DNA of 64,000 nucleotides from JANSWP01 sp041941305 (GTDB lineage Bacteria; Bacteroidota; Bacteroidia; Chitinophagales; Saprospiraceae), in NCBI GenBank assembly GCA_041941305.1, contig JBGTQJ010000053.1, forward strand, positions 1 to 64,000, read 5' to 3'. Both the position numbers and the translations under genes were made by a program. Positions 1 to 9,542 of this stretch are shown piece by piece (the stretch's first letter is position 1; every line of letters begins with the position of its first letter). The notes beneath the pieces are model-generated. The model was not told the origin of the DNA. It was given only the letters and a program-made list of their open reading frames with translations, and did not search any database.

Positions 1-58
1 CAGGCTTTCAGCCTTCGCTTATTTGACGAAACGATGAAGTTATTTTTTAAGGGTTTCT
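1..58 (-). repeat. Truncated copy of 140-bp MITE family A
   Basis: Read on the minus strand, this matches the elements at 19776-19915 and 29432-29571: the terminal TTAAAAAATAACTTCATC followed by the inner block TCAAATAAGCGAAGGCTGAA. It continues past the left edge of the window and lacks about 35 bases of the inner sequence seen in the other copies. The outermost bases (GGGTTTCTT on the plus strand) resemble the reverse complement of the AGGAACCC that precedes the other two copies, so the true terminal repeat may be longer than 18 bp. Confidence 0.75.
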
Positions 59-304
59 TATCTAATTTCGCAAATCATAAATCCCATCTTCCAATCTCCT
101 TTCAAAATCTTGTTTATTTACAACCATTTGGCTATTGGATGAAAGAAAATGTATGGTTAATTTTGAAGCAGTTTCTTTAATGATTTTTACAGCGATGGAA
201 TGAAAAGTCATGATTACGAGTTTTAAATTTGAAAAAAAAGTTCAGGAAGGGAATGGGGCAGGCTGCTAAACAGCCTACCTCTTGCTATAAAATTCCCGAA
301 TGAT
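59..304. other. Intergenic, no gene seen
   Basis: No convincing coding frame is visible. A short dyad (AGGCTG...CAGCCT, 260-276) lies just downstream of the small lipoprotein on its strand and could be a weak terminator, although no T tract follows it directly. Confidence 0.4.
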
Positions 305-505
305 CTATTCACAAATTATAATCTCAGAAAATTCGCTTTCTTTGTGAGCCACGATGGCTTCTGTTGGTTTTTCAAAACTCACCAGTATTTCTTGTTCTGC
401 TTTTTGAGTGGGAGCCTGATAATCGGTATAAGGACAGCCAAACTGATGTGAGGCGCAAGAACCCAAGCTAAGTGCCAGAATGAAAATGATTGCTAGATTT
501 TTCAT
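305..505 (-). CDS. Small SPII lipoprotein, 66 aa, unknown function
   Basis: The 66-residue product starts with a hydrophobic signal sequence and a lipobox (LGSC, Cys at about 17), so it should be lipidated and anchored in the envelope. The mature part is only about 50 residues, acidic, with no recognisable domain. It starts at ATG and stands alone about 180 bp downstream of the DUF4382 gene on the same strand. I do not recognise the family. Coding status rests on the clean signal peptide plus lipobox; confidence in function is nil. Confidence 0.6.
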   Translation of the reverse strand: MKNLAIIFILALSLGSCASHQFGCPYTDYQAPTQKAEQEILVSFEKPTEAIVAHKESEFSEIIICE

Positions 506-684
506 GGCGATTGATTTTTTTGCCGAAAACTGGAATACTATATATTTCTGATACTCCAGCCTTCCAACGTGGTTTTTGATTATTAGTTGGTCAATTCAAA
601 ATTGGAGGGAAAAGGAGGCGCTACCAATGAGCGCCCAAACCCGAACTCCAATAAACTATGAATCAGAATTTTTTATCGGCTAGG

Positions 685-1716
685 CTAGAGTGGAATAATT
701 CCAGTAACGAGTACATTTACATTGGTCTGACTTCGTGCATCAATGCCCACATTTCCTATGTCAAGCCCTAAATCTGCAACTACTTCTAATTTTCCCTCTA
801 CTTCAACTTTTCCGTGATTATCTTTTTTGTAGGAGACAAAGACCAATTCATAATCTCCTTCTTCGAGGAAAGCGAGATGAAATTCACCTGAAGATTTGAC
901 TGATGCACTTGTGACCGCTTTTGCAAATTCAATTTTGCTCTCGCCTTGTCCTGTTACTTCAGTTTCCCAATCAAAAGAACCTTTTTGGTAGGCATAAACG
1001 ATAATTTTGTCGCTTTGGATTAAGGGGTTTTCTTTGCAGGTTCCGACAACTTTTCCGGCATCTGCTTCGCTTACTATTCGAAGTGCAGCTTGCAACTCAG
1101 CGTCGGTCACGAAACCATATTCCATTTCATTGTTGCTTTCAGATGTAGCCATTATTGCTTTGCGCAGGTCAAAATCAATGACGAAATCAGTGTGTTGGTC
1201 TTCTTCTACTTCAAAATCGTTTTGGATACGGATTTCCTGAGTTGCTGCTGCACCTGCCGAAAGTGCTTGTTTGATTCCATTGGTTGTGATGAGGTAGCAT
1301 CCGGGAGCATCTCCATTGGCGTCAGTTTCGTGGTCGAGGACTAAAGAAATAGAACTGTAAGCCCCCGTTTCTAATTCAGTCATGCCCAAACCTTCCACTC
1401 TTCCATTTTGAAGTGCCAAAACATCAATGGTTTGTTTGCCTTCAAATCCTTCATAGACTTTGCCGTCCACTTTGATTTCAGTTACAGTGACAAATACCGC
1501 TTTTACCGTCGCATTATCGATGGGAGCATCAGTCATTTTTAAGCCAATGGTTCCGGTTTCCTTTTCGGTACCATCGTCATTAGGATCATCATCATTATTT
1601 ACAATATCATCTTGGGGTGGGACAGGTTCAATATTTTCTTTTGAGCATTGGATGAATGAGGTTGCTGCAAAACAAAAAACCAATAAACGGATGAAAAACA
1701 TTCTTGAATTAATCAT
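685..1716 (-). CDS. DUF4382 domain lipoprotein
   Basis: A 343-residue secreted protein with a signal peptide ending in a lipobox-like FIQC (Cys about 24), then an acidic low-complexity linker rich in Asp and Asn. The next roughly 150 residues carry the DUF4382 signature (a GTIGLKMTDAP-type start, then a 'vfvtvteIkVdg' strand), a beta-sandwich family common on Bacteroidota surfaces. The C-terminal part resembles a carboxypeptidase-regulatory-like beta domain ('GEFHLAFLEEGDYELVF'). The likely role is a surface-exposed binding or structural lipoprotein; no catalytic motif is seen. The gene is monocistronic by spacing. The domain call is fairly sure, the function is not known. Confidence 0.8.
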   Translation of the reverse strand: MINSRMFFIRLLVFCFAATSFIQCSKENIEPVPPQDDIVNNDDDPNDDGTEKETGTIGLKMTDAPIDNATVKAVFVTVTEIKVDGKVYEGFEGKQTIDVLALQNGRVEGLGMTELETGAYSSISLVLDHETDANGDAPGCYLITTNGIKQALSAGAAATQEIRIQNDFEVEEDQHTDFVIDFDLRKAIMATSESNNEMEYGFVTDAELQAALRIVSEADAGKVVGTCKENPLIQSDKIIVYAYQKGSFDWETEVTGQGESKIEFAKAVTSASVKSSGEFHLAFLEEGDYELVFVSYKKDNHGKVEVEGKLEVVADLGLDIGNVGIDARSQTNVNVLVTGIIPL

Positions 1717-1889
1717 GGAATTAGAAATTTGAGAGTTTTGATGGGTTCAAGTACCTGTTTGGGGGGGAAAAGCCAGATACTTGAACGTCATCATAAGATT
1801 TTGATTAATAGAATGTTGAGTTACTTCATCCAGTTTATTGTTATTATGGGTATTGGTTTGGTATTACTTAATGAAGGGTGAACCTCTTC

Positions 1890-1911
1890 CTGCGACTGGT
1901 AAAAGTCGCAG
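1890..1911. repeat. Perfect 8-bp stem hairpin
   Basis: CTGCGACT and AGTCGCAG flank a six-base loop. It lies 33 bp downstream of the minus-strand gene ending at 1945. There is no T tract, so it may be a transcript-end hairpin or a small palindromic repeat. Confidence 0.45.
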
Positions 1912-1944
1912 CCTCTCAGCTGCGAAATCCACTCCTCACTTATT

Positions 1945-2391
1945 TTATTTTAGTTTAGAAATAGCTAGATCCGGAGTCGCTGTCATTGCTTCTTCTTTTA
2001 CATTTACTGCAACTGCTTCAGGTGCAAATACGACATAGGAAATGTTTTCTTTCAAAGTAGTTCCTCTCAGACTGACTTCTTTTGCCAAGCCTGGTGCAAA
2101 AATCTCCATTTCTGAATGGTTGATTTCAGAATTTAGGAAATACCGTTTTGCCTGAACCAGAGATTTTAATATGGCATTATTGCCATATTCCAAACTGACA
2201 TTCACCATAATTCGCATTGTAGGGTTTTGCCAGGTTTGAATTTCCACATTGCCATTTAAAGCAAGATTGACGACCTGAATTCCTTCTAAATTGATTCCTT
2301 TCACAAAGGTTTTTTCTTCACTTTGAGAGAAAAGATTAATGTTCAAACAAAAAATAATGACTAGTGCGCCGAATATTTTCATGACCTTCAT
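1945..2391 (-). CDS. Secreted 148-aa protein, paralogue of the 9752-10195 product
   Basis: It has a classical signal peptide (cleavage near NLFSQS) and a mature all-beta-looking chain of about 125 residues without Cys. The layout parallels the 147-residue protein at 9752-10195: similar length, a signal peptide ending in FSQ, a 'vei.tW.n..mri.vnv' strand, a central 'Ilk.l...gRY' segment, a 'ikI.AP' segment, and a C-terminus ending in SKLK or SKFK. This resembles the adhesin-like beta-solenoid repeats in which residues such as 'GNVEIQTW' recur, but I cannot assign a named family. It is probably periplasmic or surface exposed. No operon partner lies close by. Confidence 0.65.
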   Translation of the reverse strand: MKVMKIFGALVIIFCLNINLFSQSEEKTFVKGINLEGIQVVNLALNGNVEIQTWQNPTMRIMVNVSLEYGNNAILKSLVQAKRYFLNSEINHSEMEIFAPGLAKEVSLRGTTLKENISYVVFAPEAVAVNVKEEAMTATPDLAISKLK

Positions 2392-3072
2392 TTTATAGCG
2401 TGAATGATTATTTTAAGGATTTCAGGTGCAATATCCCATTGGGAAAAAAAGGGATTGGATGTAGTTTGAACTAGTTTTTGTCCTTTACTGTGTTATTAGG
2501 TGTTCTGTTTTAAAATAGTTCAGAGAAAAAAATCTAAGCTGCCATAAAATGATTGACTGTTTAATATGAATGGGTCATTTATAAAAGTACTGACAGCTTA
2601 GAATGAATTAAACTCCATGTAACTATGATACAGAACATCTTTACTTTTTGGTCTTTGGAGTTATGTAAGGGGGAACAACTTAAGCAATTCCCTGAACTGG
2701 TTATGGGAAAATGGAAGAACCGGAGGTTAATGACTTAACCTCAGTTCCTCCACATCGCCATATTTACTTTTAAATATTATTCGAGATACCATGTAGATAT
2801 GGCGACTTTATGTTTTCACAAGGAAATTTTTGGTTGCTCTTTACTTTTAAAGAGTTTTTTGATTTTAAAGATTGATTAGGGCGCTTGTTTTCAAATTGGA
2901 TTTTGCTATTGTACAGGGTATAAAAAAGAAATCGGTATTTGAGAAAAACTTAAGGCTAAATGTAAATCTCATTAGATTAATTTCTGACCTAAAGATGCAG
3001 GCATTATGGGGGCTTCATTGTCGCATCTGATATTTGGAAATTTATGAGGAAAAAAACAGCCTTGCATTGGAT
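2392..3072. other. Intergenic 680 bp, no gene seen
   Basis: No reading frame with a plausible signal or domain is visible on either strand. The one clear structure is a hairpin (GAGGTTAA...TTAACCTC, 2723-2742) within a longer imperfect dyad. It may hold untranslated sequence of the flanking minus-strand genes or remnants of lost genes. Confidence 0.4.
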
Positions 3073-4374
3073 TTACAGAGTAGCCAGGTGTTTCTTTATT
3101 TCAGTTGTTGCAACTGGACCTAACTCAAATGAAGCATCAAGCGCTTCTTTTAATAAGCTTTTTGCTTGTTTGTTGTGACCAGCTTCTTTCATAATGATCC
3201 CTGCATAATAAACTACATCAGGCTCTCCGGTTCGCCCAATAACATACTTTTCAAGTATTTCTACAGCTTTTTGTTTTTCGCCATTTTGGAAAGATGCCCA
3301 AGCCAGCAAGTTGTATGAAGTAGGATGAGGGCGGTTCTCGATTTCTGATTGTGCTATTTTTAGAATTTCTGCTTTGTCTTTCTTCAATAGGCAAGCATAG
3401 GAATGATACATTTTTCCATATTCAGGTCTGCTAACTACTTCTATGAATTCATTTTCTAGTTTTTCTGCTAGGTCCTCTTTTCCTTCATAATTTGCTATTT
3501 CTGCCAGCAACAAGTTATAATCTGGAATTGGATGAATGGATTTTAAAAAGGAAATAATCCTTTTTGCCGTTTCTGTGTTTTTATCCTTTGCAAAGGCAAT
3601 CCAGGCAATGCCTTTTAAAGAATGTAAATCAGCAGGATTGTAACTCAATGCTTCCAGGAAGGTTCTATAGGACTTTGAAATTTGCCCGTCGTGACCATAC
3701 ATATCGCCCAAATTGGATAAAGACCAATTGATCAACTCAGGATTTCCCGATGCTCTGGCCAGTGCCAATGCTTGTTCCATATTTTCAATAGCAGCTTCCA
3801 GGTTGCCCATTTGATCCAATAATTTTACATTTCTGATTAAAAAATCAAAATGTTCAACAGAAACAATATCTCCAATGATGGTTTTAGCTTCCCAAAAATT
3901 ACCTCTTTCTAACAGTGCATCTGCTTTGAGTAGAGAGGAGACAAATTTTCGCTCACCAATCTGTACAGCCTCCTCTGCATATTTTTCGGCGGCAGGAAAA
4001 TCATGACGAGTAATGGCATTGGCACTTAAGGATTGTAGAACTCCTACCTGATTGGGAATACGCACATTAATTTCTTCCAGAATACTATCTGAGCTAGCTA
4101 AAAATTGAATGTTTCCGGTAAGTTTGAAATTAGCAGCATATAAACCTGCGAGTTTTTTTTGATACACAAAGTTCTTTGGAGCACTTCCTAGTTTTTGTTC
4201 CCAAAATGAAATTTGAGCATTTAGTTTTTCTTTCGATATGTCGAGATGCTCTGCATTTAAAAATTGTTCGTAATCAGCCGTGCTGACTATTTTTTGATTG
4301 AGAATGATGTAAATTCCAAGGTTGATGATCGCAGTAGATATTGCGAGAATGATTACAAAACTTAAATTTTTCAT
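3073..4374 (-). CDS. Membrane-anchored TPR protein beside split DUF4331
   Basis: The 433 residues begin with one hydrophobic segment (about 4-26) that is either an uncleaved signal anchor or a signal peptide. Tetratricopeptide-like helical pairs fill most of the rest ('DFPAAEKYAEEAVQIGERKF', 'GNLEAAIENMEQALALARA', 'YNPADLHSLKGIAWIAFAKD', 'KQKAVEILEKYVIGRTGEPD'). TPR arrays of this type serve as protein-binding scaffolds. It lies directly downstream of the two genes that together make one DUF4331 protein. The same DUF4331-then-TPR order recurs at 23669-28981, so the two products probably work together in the envelope. A terminator-like hairpin at 4396-4436 separates it from the DUF4331 gene. 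Confidence 0.8.
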   Translation of the reverse strand: MKNLSFVIILAISTAIINLGIYIILNQKIVSTADYEQFLNAEHLDISKEKLNAQISFWEQKLGSAPKNFVYQKKLAGLYAANFKLTGNIQFLASSDSILEEINVRIPNQVGVLQSLSANAITRHDFPAAEKYAEEAVQIGERKFVSSLLKADALLERGNFWEAKTIIGDIVSVEHFDFLIRNVKLLDQMGNLEAAIENMEQALALARASGNPELINWSLSNLGDMYGHDGQISKSYRTFLEALSYNPADLHSLKGIAWIAFAKDKNTETAKRIISFLKSIHPIPDYNLLLAEIANYEGKEDLAEKLENEFIEVVSRPEYGKMYHSYACLLKKDKAEILKIAQSEIENRPHPTSYNLLAWASFQNGEKQKAVEILEKYVIGRTGEPDVVYYAGIIMKEAGHNKQAKSLLKEALDASFELGPVATTEIKKHLATL

Positions 4375-4395
4375 TAGGGTACATTTTGATTAGTG

Positions 4396-4436
4396 TGAAA
4401 AAGGAAAAGCAGCCGAATAAATAACTTAATCGGCTG
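4396..4436 (-). terminator. Probable terminator or attenuator after DUF4331 C-half
   Basis: CAGCCGA (4410-4416) pairs with TCGGCTG (4430-4436). On the minus strand the stem is followed by a T-rich run (CTTTTTCCTTTTTC). It lies between the DUF4331 gene and the TPR gene and may lower expression of the latter. Confidence 0.55.
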
Positions 4437-4482
4437 TTTGAGAACTGATGAAACTTACTAGATTTTTTAACAAGCCCTGTTT

Positions 4483-5016
4483 TTAGTGAGGACTGGCCAA
4501 ATAAGGAAAAGAGTTTAAAAAAGCCTTATCATTGGCATCTACATTGTCATCTGTTAAATCTGGATTGGCACTGCCATCAGGACCTCCAAAAATTAATAAT
4601 AACTCTACAGAGATGACATCGTCGGCAAGTGCTCTACCTGTCAAAACATTGGTTCCATCAAAGAAAGTAGTGGTACCATTCATGGCAACTGTCAAGACAT
4701 CGGTTGCTAATGCGCCTGTGAAAGTTGCAGCGTCCATCCCTAAAGCATTGGTTGTATAACCCGCGTTTAGAGCTAATAATTTATTTTCGAAATTAGAGGC
4801 AAAAGCAGTTCCTTGATTGGACGGAATCGTTGTGTTAAATTCATCTTTTTGAGCCGCATCTACAAATACCGTATTGATAGCCGGGCGTCCCATTTGGTCT
4901 TCCTGTACATACCTGTCATTATTAACAGGAGTAGTATCATCATCCTTGTCGCAGGATGTAAAAAGAAATGATATGGCGATGAAGGCAAGTAAGCCTGTTT
5001 TTATGATATTTTTCAT
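4483..5016 (-). CDS. DUF4331 C-terminal half as a separate lipoprotein
   Basis: The 177-residue product has its own SPII signal (FTSC, Cys about 22), a charged linker, then 'MGRPAINTVF', a segment found in the middle of one-piece DUF4331 proteins. It continues to the typical end ('GRALADDV...ELL...NDKAF...FP...PH'). The long paralogue at 25153 shows the same landmarks (GRRLEDDV, NDKPF, FPFAAMPH). The N-terminal half is the next gene upstream (5137-5793). Two genes with two separate signals therefore appear to encode one family domain. DUF4331 has no established biochemical role. The start codon is ATG. Confidence 0.8.
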   Translation of the reverse strand: MKNIIKTGLLAFIAISFLFTSCDKDDDTTPVNNDRYVQEDQMGRPAINTVFVDAAQKDEFNTTIPSNQGTAFASNFENKLLALNAGYTTNALGMDAATFTGALATDVLTVAMNGTTTFFDGTNVLTGRALADDVISVELLLIFGGPDGSANPDLTDDNVDANDKAFLNSFPYLASPH

Positions 5017-5136
5017 TATTGATTTTATTTAAAATTTTTAAAAGATGTTTTCAAAAGAGTAGGGTAGGTGGGCTTGTCCCAAAAGATAAAACTTGAAACA
5101 CTTTTGAGATAGACCGGGAAGTCCTGAATTGTCCTT

Positions 5137-5793
5137 CTAGATTTTTCGCTTGGATTCTACCCAGGTATTGATAGTTTCCGCATTTCCTAGCATTGATTTT
5201 GGAACTTCTATTACGACAGATAGTACATTGGTTCCAGCAAAGGTATCTGAGCCAGGGTCATTAAAACCAGTCGCATTTCCCGCAATAATTTCTGTGTATT
5301 GTGCAAAATCCATAAAGAATGGGTCATCTCTTGGACCAGCAAAGATTTTTACACCGTTGCTGCTGCCAATGGTTGGAGAGCTTCCATATCGAGTTATATC
5401 TGCTTCGGTCAATTGCCCTGTAATTTCAACAACACTTTCCAAACCGGTATCCATTGGTTGAACAGGACCATACACTTGAATTTTACCATCATTAAAAATG
5501 GCTTGAATGACCAGGTCTTCTACGGCATCACCTGTATTGTCTATATTAAATTCAACCATAATTTGCTCATCAAAAGTAGCGCTGCTGGTAGCTGTTGGAT
5601 CGAGCAAGCCCTGAAGGTTGGCTACGAAAACCATATTACCAGCGTTTTCTGGACTTTGAAAAGCGTAATAATCTGTAATGTCCGAAGTGGTAGAAGCAAC
5701 AGAAGGTGCATCAATGTGATCGGCTGCCCACAGAATACCTACAGTGGCGCCAGTTAACAATAAAAAAGCAAGAAACAAATTTTTAATTTTCAT
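5137..5793 (-). CDS. DUF4331 N-terminal half, secreted
   Basis: The 218 residues begin with a signal peptide (to about residue 24, ...LWAAD), then the DUF4331 opening 'HIDAPSVASTTSDITDYYAF' and the 'DDPFFMDF' motif. The chain ends just after 'NTWVESKRK', where one-piece family members such as the 25153 product continue (there 'GVWASASRRK'). The missing remainder is encoded 120 bp downstream as a lipoprotein. With no lipobox here, this half should be soluble in the periplasm unless it pairs with the lipidated half. The operon order is N-half, C-half, TPR protein. The family call is confident. Confidence 0.85.
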   Translation of the reverse strand: MKIKNLFLAFLLLTGATVGILWAADHIDAPSVASTTSDITDYYAFQSPENAGNMVFVANLQGLLDPTATSSATFDEQIMVEFNIDNTGDAVEDLVIQAIFNDGKIQVYGPVQPMDTGLESVVEITGQLTEADITRYGSSPTIGSSNGVKIFAGPRDDPFFMDFAQYTEIIAGNATGFNDPGSDTFAGTNVLSVVIEVPKSMLGNAETINTWVESKRKI

Positions 5794-5977
5794 TTTTAAT
5801 TTTTTTAAGGTGCTTGGTCAAATGAATTTTAAAAAGCAAACATCATCTTGTTTGCAAGTGGATGTTGATCAATCACTTGAAATGCATTTGGTTTTTAAAA
5901 TACCAGACCGTTTTAATTGATTGTCTAATTTATATACGGGATTGGATGAAGGTTTGGATTTCGAGAGAATGATTTTT

Positions 5978-6016
5978 TTTAAAAAATAAAAAAGCCAACT
6001 CAAAATGAGTTGGCTT
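5978..6016 (-). terminator. Intrinsic terminator of the M43 protease gene
   Basis: A 10-bp stem (AAGCCAACTC / GAGTTGGCTT, loop of 5) is followed on the minus strand by a long T-rich run. It lies 48 bp past the stop codon of the protease gene ending at 6065. Confidence 0.8.
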
Positions 6017-6064
6017 CGGCGATTGTAATCTTTGAAAAAAGGTGCTATTAGTTCATACAGTTTC

Positions 6065-8908
6065 TTAACGCTGTACTATAATCTTTTTGCTTTCCACTTG
6101 TTTTCCTCGTTCAATCAAAAGCACATATATACCATTGGGTAGGTAATCTGTTTTTATCTTATTAAAATTGGAATCAATATTTTTTTCTGCAAAAACAATT
6201 TGCCCAACGTGGTTTTGTAATTGGATGGATGCCGGTTGTTCATCTTGTAATTGCAACTTCAAATTAATTTCCTGGTCAACTGGATTTGGGAATAAAGCTG
6301 TGATAATCTGATCTTCAGGGACAAACTCATTTGTACTATTATTAGCCCCAAAGGACATTGGAGCAGGGTCGCCTGGAACTCCAATTCCAAATCCAGAAGT
6401 TCCGCCGTCAAAAATGGCGGTATAAGTAAAATCATTTTGATAACTCGCCTGGGTAGCATCTTTTACCAAAATTGTATAGGTATAATGATTGAAAGGATTG
6501 ACATCGCCTATTCCAGCATTGCTAACATGCACCATTTCCATATCATCTCTTGATTGACCAGTGGCAGCTTCCCAGGCAGTAATTTCAGAATTTTTATAAT
6601 ACAAAGTCACCTTTACTTGACCGCCTTGATTGGTCGTAGTAACTCGGAAAGTTTTAGAAGCCAGGAAATTTTCTGAATTGGTGTTCCAGAATTTTTTGGT
6701 ATCAGAGCCTATATAATTAATGCTGCGGTTGATTTCTACTGTGGTACATCCCAAATCTACTCCACTGACATTTTCAAGTGTCATCATCACTTCTCCAGTG
6801 GCATCATCATAAAAGCTGGCACTACTGTTTGGTCCCAGATAAGCTTCATAAGCATTTCCAAAATTCACCTCGGTATGAATGCCAATTGGAGACCCTGCCG
6901 AACCTCTCAAATCAATATTATCAAAGCTTAAAGGCGGATCTACACCTAATAAGTCATCATTATCCCATTGAAATCCAAGTTGTAAAGTAGAAGCATGGTC
7001 TGCATCTGCGGGAAGTGGAATAACCATGGTTGTTTGGGCAGGTGTATTATTTAGGTCTGGTCCAAATTTGTTCCAATTGGTACCATCTGTGGTGTACCAA
7101 AGGCTACCATAATCATAGCCCTCCTCTCCAAAACAAATGTAATCAAACATCAAACTGAGTTTGGAAAAATTGGAGGCATCAATAACAGGAGACTCAAATC
7201 TGACAGTGCTCCCTGCATTGTGATCGTAAGTATAGGTATCTCCAGGAAGCCCTGTTCTTGCTACGTAAGCACTAAAGTTTCCAATCATTCCTAAAGGAGG
7301 TGTTCCTGTTTTCCAACTCACATTGGTACCAGGTGATGCCGTTTCAGTCCAGCCCACTCCAAGTGTATTAAATGATTCTGTAAAGATTAACATATTTGGA
7401 GTGCTGCCTGAAAGTTCTGGAGGAAAATCGTCGTCGGAAATAGTAAGAATGTGCCTGGTATCATATAAGCCCTTAACGGCATTTCCAATTGTAGTGACTT
7501 GATCGATTGAAATAGAAATATATTCGTCTGCCTCTACTTCATTATCTTCTTGAATAGTAATAGTCAGCGTTTGAGAGCCGGTAGCATTTTTGGGAAAAGT
7601 AAGCGTAGCAGGTGTCATTGTAAAATCATTACCCGCTCCTTGTGTTGCAGTTCCGTCTACAATGAAAGAAACGGTGGCATCTTCAGTAGGTGCTTCTGAA
7701 ATTTGAACATTTATGGTTATTGTTTTTGTAGTACAGCTTGACCCTTCACTAACTTGCGAACTGACAGAGAGGAAATTTATATAGGGATTGGGATTTTCAT
7801 TGGAAGATGAGCTGACCAGTTCTTTTCTTCTTGGCGAATTTGCTAATACGGTTTGTACACGTGCTTTTTGGTCATTTGTGAAGATATTCATACACACGTC
7901 ATTTGAATAATCCATATAATTGGCAGTCATATCATTGCTTGGGACACCGTCGCAGAAGGAAATCTCTGTACCATCGCAACCATAGTTCGCTTTTTCGGAA
8001 TTAGGTGTATCATCACAATAGTCATCTTGAAGGCAAGAACAACCTGGAGGCGCTGCCCCTAAATTGCATCCTAAACCATCTCCCCAAATATGGCGCAAAC
8101 CCAGCCAGTGCCCCACTTCGTGTGTGGCTGTTCTGCCGAGATTATAATTATTCATTAAAAGGAAAGAACCTGCAGAATCTGCTTGTATGGTTCCAAAAGC
8201 TTCATATCGCTGAACCACACCATCGGTCATTGCATTCTCAGTGCCCGTTGGCATTCCTGCTAATCCGGAGCCTTCCGGAAATTGTGCATAACCCAATAAA
8301 TTGTCATCAGGTGCTGCAAATTTGACCGTCCACATATTCATGTATTTGGTAGGATCCCAAATCGTCATTGGTTTAATAACTTCTTCCAATTCATCTATAG
8401 TTGCGCCATCTTGTTGAATATTGACGCGATTAATACCATTGGTAGCATTGCCTAATGGGTCTGTTTTTGCCATGACAAATTCAACTTCTACGTCCGCACC
8501 GTCAGGGTGAGTATTATGTCCATTGGTTCCTAAAATTCTTCTGAAATCTTCATTCAATACCTGAATTTGAGACAATGCCTGGGCATCCACAATATTAGGA
8601 GCAGCCCCATAGGCTTCCCCATTATGAAGAATATGAATCACGCATGGAATGGTGAGTACTCCAGTGTTTTCAGAAGAAGCATTTTGCTTATACTCTGCAA
8701 CTTTAGGAGCCAACCACTTTTCAAATGCTTCGATGGATGGCATATTCGGATTAATGGCTCGTTTTACTGCATCTACTTCTACCGAAGCGCAGCGAACAAA
8801 TCCGTCCGGTCCTGCAGAAGCTGGCGTCAAATAACTTTGTTGAGCAAAAAGGCTTGTAAGAAGGAAAAAAGTAAATAAAAGAATAAAGGTGTATCGCAAA
8901 GTTTTCAT
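6065..8908 (-). CDS. M43 pappalysin-like metalloprotease with Calx-beta and T9SS sorting domain
   Basis: This 947-residue secreted enzyme should cleave proteins outside the cell. A signal peptide covers about 1-22. The catalytic domain carries the extended zinc motif HEVGHWLGLRH (H263, E264, H267, H273) and the downstream Met-turn region ('CMN', about 340), with many Cys for disulphides, as in pappalysin-type M43B. A Calx-beta-like repeat follows (about 375-490), then a MAM/lectin-like sandwich (about 505-665). A module of about 150 residues shared with the S1 protease at 60159 comes next, then a type A T9SS sorting domain beginning 'LFPNPVDQ' and ending KKIIVQR. The T9SS tail predicts export across the outer membrane. 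The gene stands alone with its own terminator. Confidence 0.92.
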   Translation of the reverse strand: MKTLRYTFILLFTFFLLTSLFAQQSYLTPASAGPDGFVRCASVEVDAVKRAINPNMPSIEAFEKWLAPKVAEYKQNASSENTGVLTIPCVIHILHNGEAYGAAPNIVDAQALSQIQVLNEDFRRILGTNGHNTHPDGADVEVEFVMAKTDPLGNATNGINRVNIQQDGATIDELEEVIKPMTIWDPTKYMNMWTVKFAAPDDNLLGYAQFPEGSGLAGMPTGTENAMTDGVVQRYEAFGTIQADSAGSFLLMNNYNLGRTATHEVGHWLGLRHIWGDGLGCNLGAAPPGCSCLQDDYCDDTPNSEKANYGCDGTEISFCDGVPSNDMTANYMDYSNDVCMNIFTNDQKARVQTVLANSPRRKELVSSSSNENPNPYINFLSVSSQVSEGSSCTTKTITINVQISEAPTEDATVSFIVDGTATQGAGNDFTMTPATLTFPKNATGSQTLTITIQEDNEVEADEYISISIDQVTTIGNAVKGLYDTRHILTISDDDFPPELSGSTPNMLIFTESFNTLGVGWTETASPGTNVSWKTGTPPLGMIGNFSAYVARTGLPGDTYTYDHNAGSTVRFESPVIDASNFSKLSLMFDYICFGEEGYDYGSLWYTTDGTNWNKFGPDLNNTPAQTTMVIPLPADADHASTLQLGFQWDNDDLLGVDPPLSFDNIDLRGSAGSPIGIHTEVNFGNAYEAYLGPNSSASFYDDATGEVMMTLENVSGVDLGCTTVEINRSINYIGSDTKKFWNTNSENFLASKTFRVTTTNQGGQVKVTLYYKNSEITAWEAATGQSRDDMEMVHVSNAGIGDVNPFNHYTYTILVKDATQASYQNDFTYTAIFDGGTSGFGIGVPGDPAPMSFGANNSTNEFVPEDQIITALFPNPVDQEINLKLQLQDEQPASIQLQNHVGQIVFAEKNIDSNFNKIKTDYLPNGIYVLLIERGKQVESKKIIVQR

Positions 8909-9072
8909 ACGGCGATGATTTTAAATTTGGTTAGGAAAATTTTGATTGCGATACAAAAGTGGAAGGAAAGAGGTGTTTTGGGGCTTTTGTCTGATGTTTG
9001 AAAGGAAATGAAGAAAAAATTGAGCATTCTTCCTTTTTCGAGGAATTGAAGACTTTTAAAAAACCACCTCCA

Positions 9073-9510
9073 TTAAGTTCTAAATGGTGATTCTTTTTTC
9101 CAAAATTGCCTATCCAATGAATAAGAAGTGCTGCCATGCAAGGCAAAAACGATACCCATCAATAAATAAATAAAACTGATTTCAGCTTGAAAATCATCAA
9201 AAATGTCGCCACGTAGGGCGAAGAAAGTTGCGATGGTCATATCGATGATGACAAAAATCGCAGCAAAACGTGTAAATAATCCAAGCAACAAAAATGAACC
9301 GCAAATAAATTCGCCGCCTTTTGAAATATAAGCCATTAGAGCAGCAAAGGGCATATCAATAGTTCTTAAAAAACCGGCGAACCCAGCCATGTAGTCGGCA
9401 TTAAATATACCAGGTAATCCGTGGTTAATGAAAGTAAGACCAAGCCATAAACGAAAAATCAGGAGTGGATCTTTAAGAAAAGAGCGGTGTAGTAATTGAG
9501 AGGTATTCAT
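9073..9510 (-). CDS. DoxX family membrane protein
   Basis: The 145 residues form four hydrophobic helices and carry the DoxX-type start 'LLIFRLWLGLTFINHGLPGIF' and 'GGEFICGSFLLLGLFTR'. DoxX proteins are small inner-membrane proteins; some act with thiosulfate:quinone oxidoreductase, others in oxidative stress responses, and the substrate cannot be told here. The start is ATG. The gene stands alone between the protease and a 147-residue secreted protein. Family membership is good, the exact role open. Confidence 0.85.
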   Translation of the reverse strand: MNTSQLLHRSFLKDPLLIFRLWLGLTFINHGLPGIFNADYMAGFAGFLRTIDMPFAALMAYISKGGEFICGSFLLLGLFTRFAAIFVIIDMTIATFFALRGDIFDDFQAEISFIYLLMGIVFALHGSTSYSLDRQFWKKESPFRT

Positions 9511-9542
9511 AAGGCTTTCATTTTGATATTACCAAATATAAA

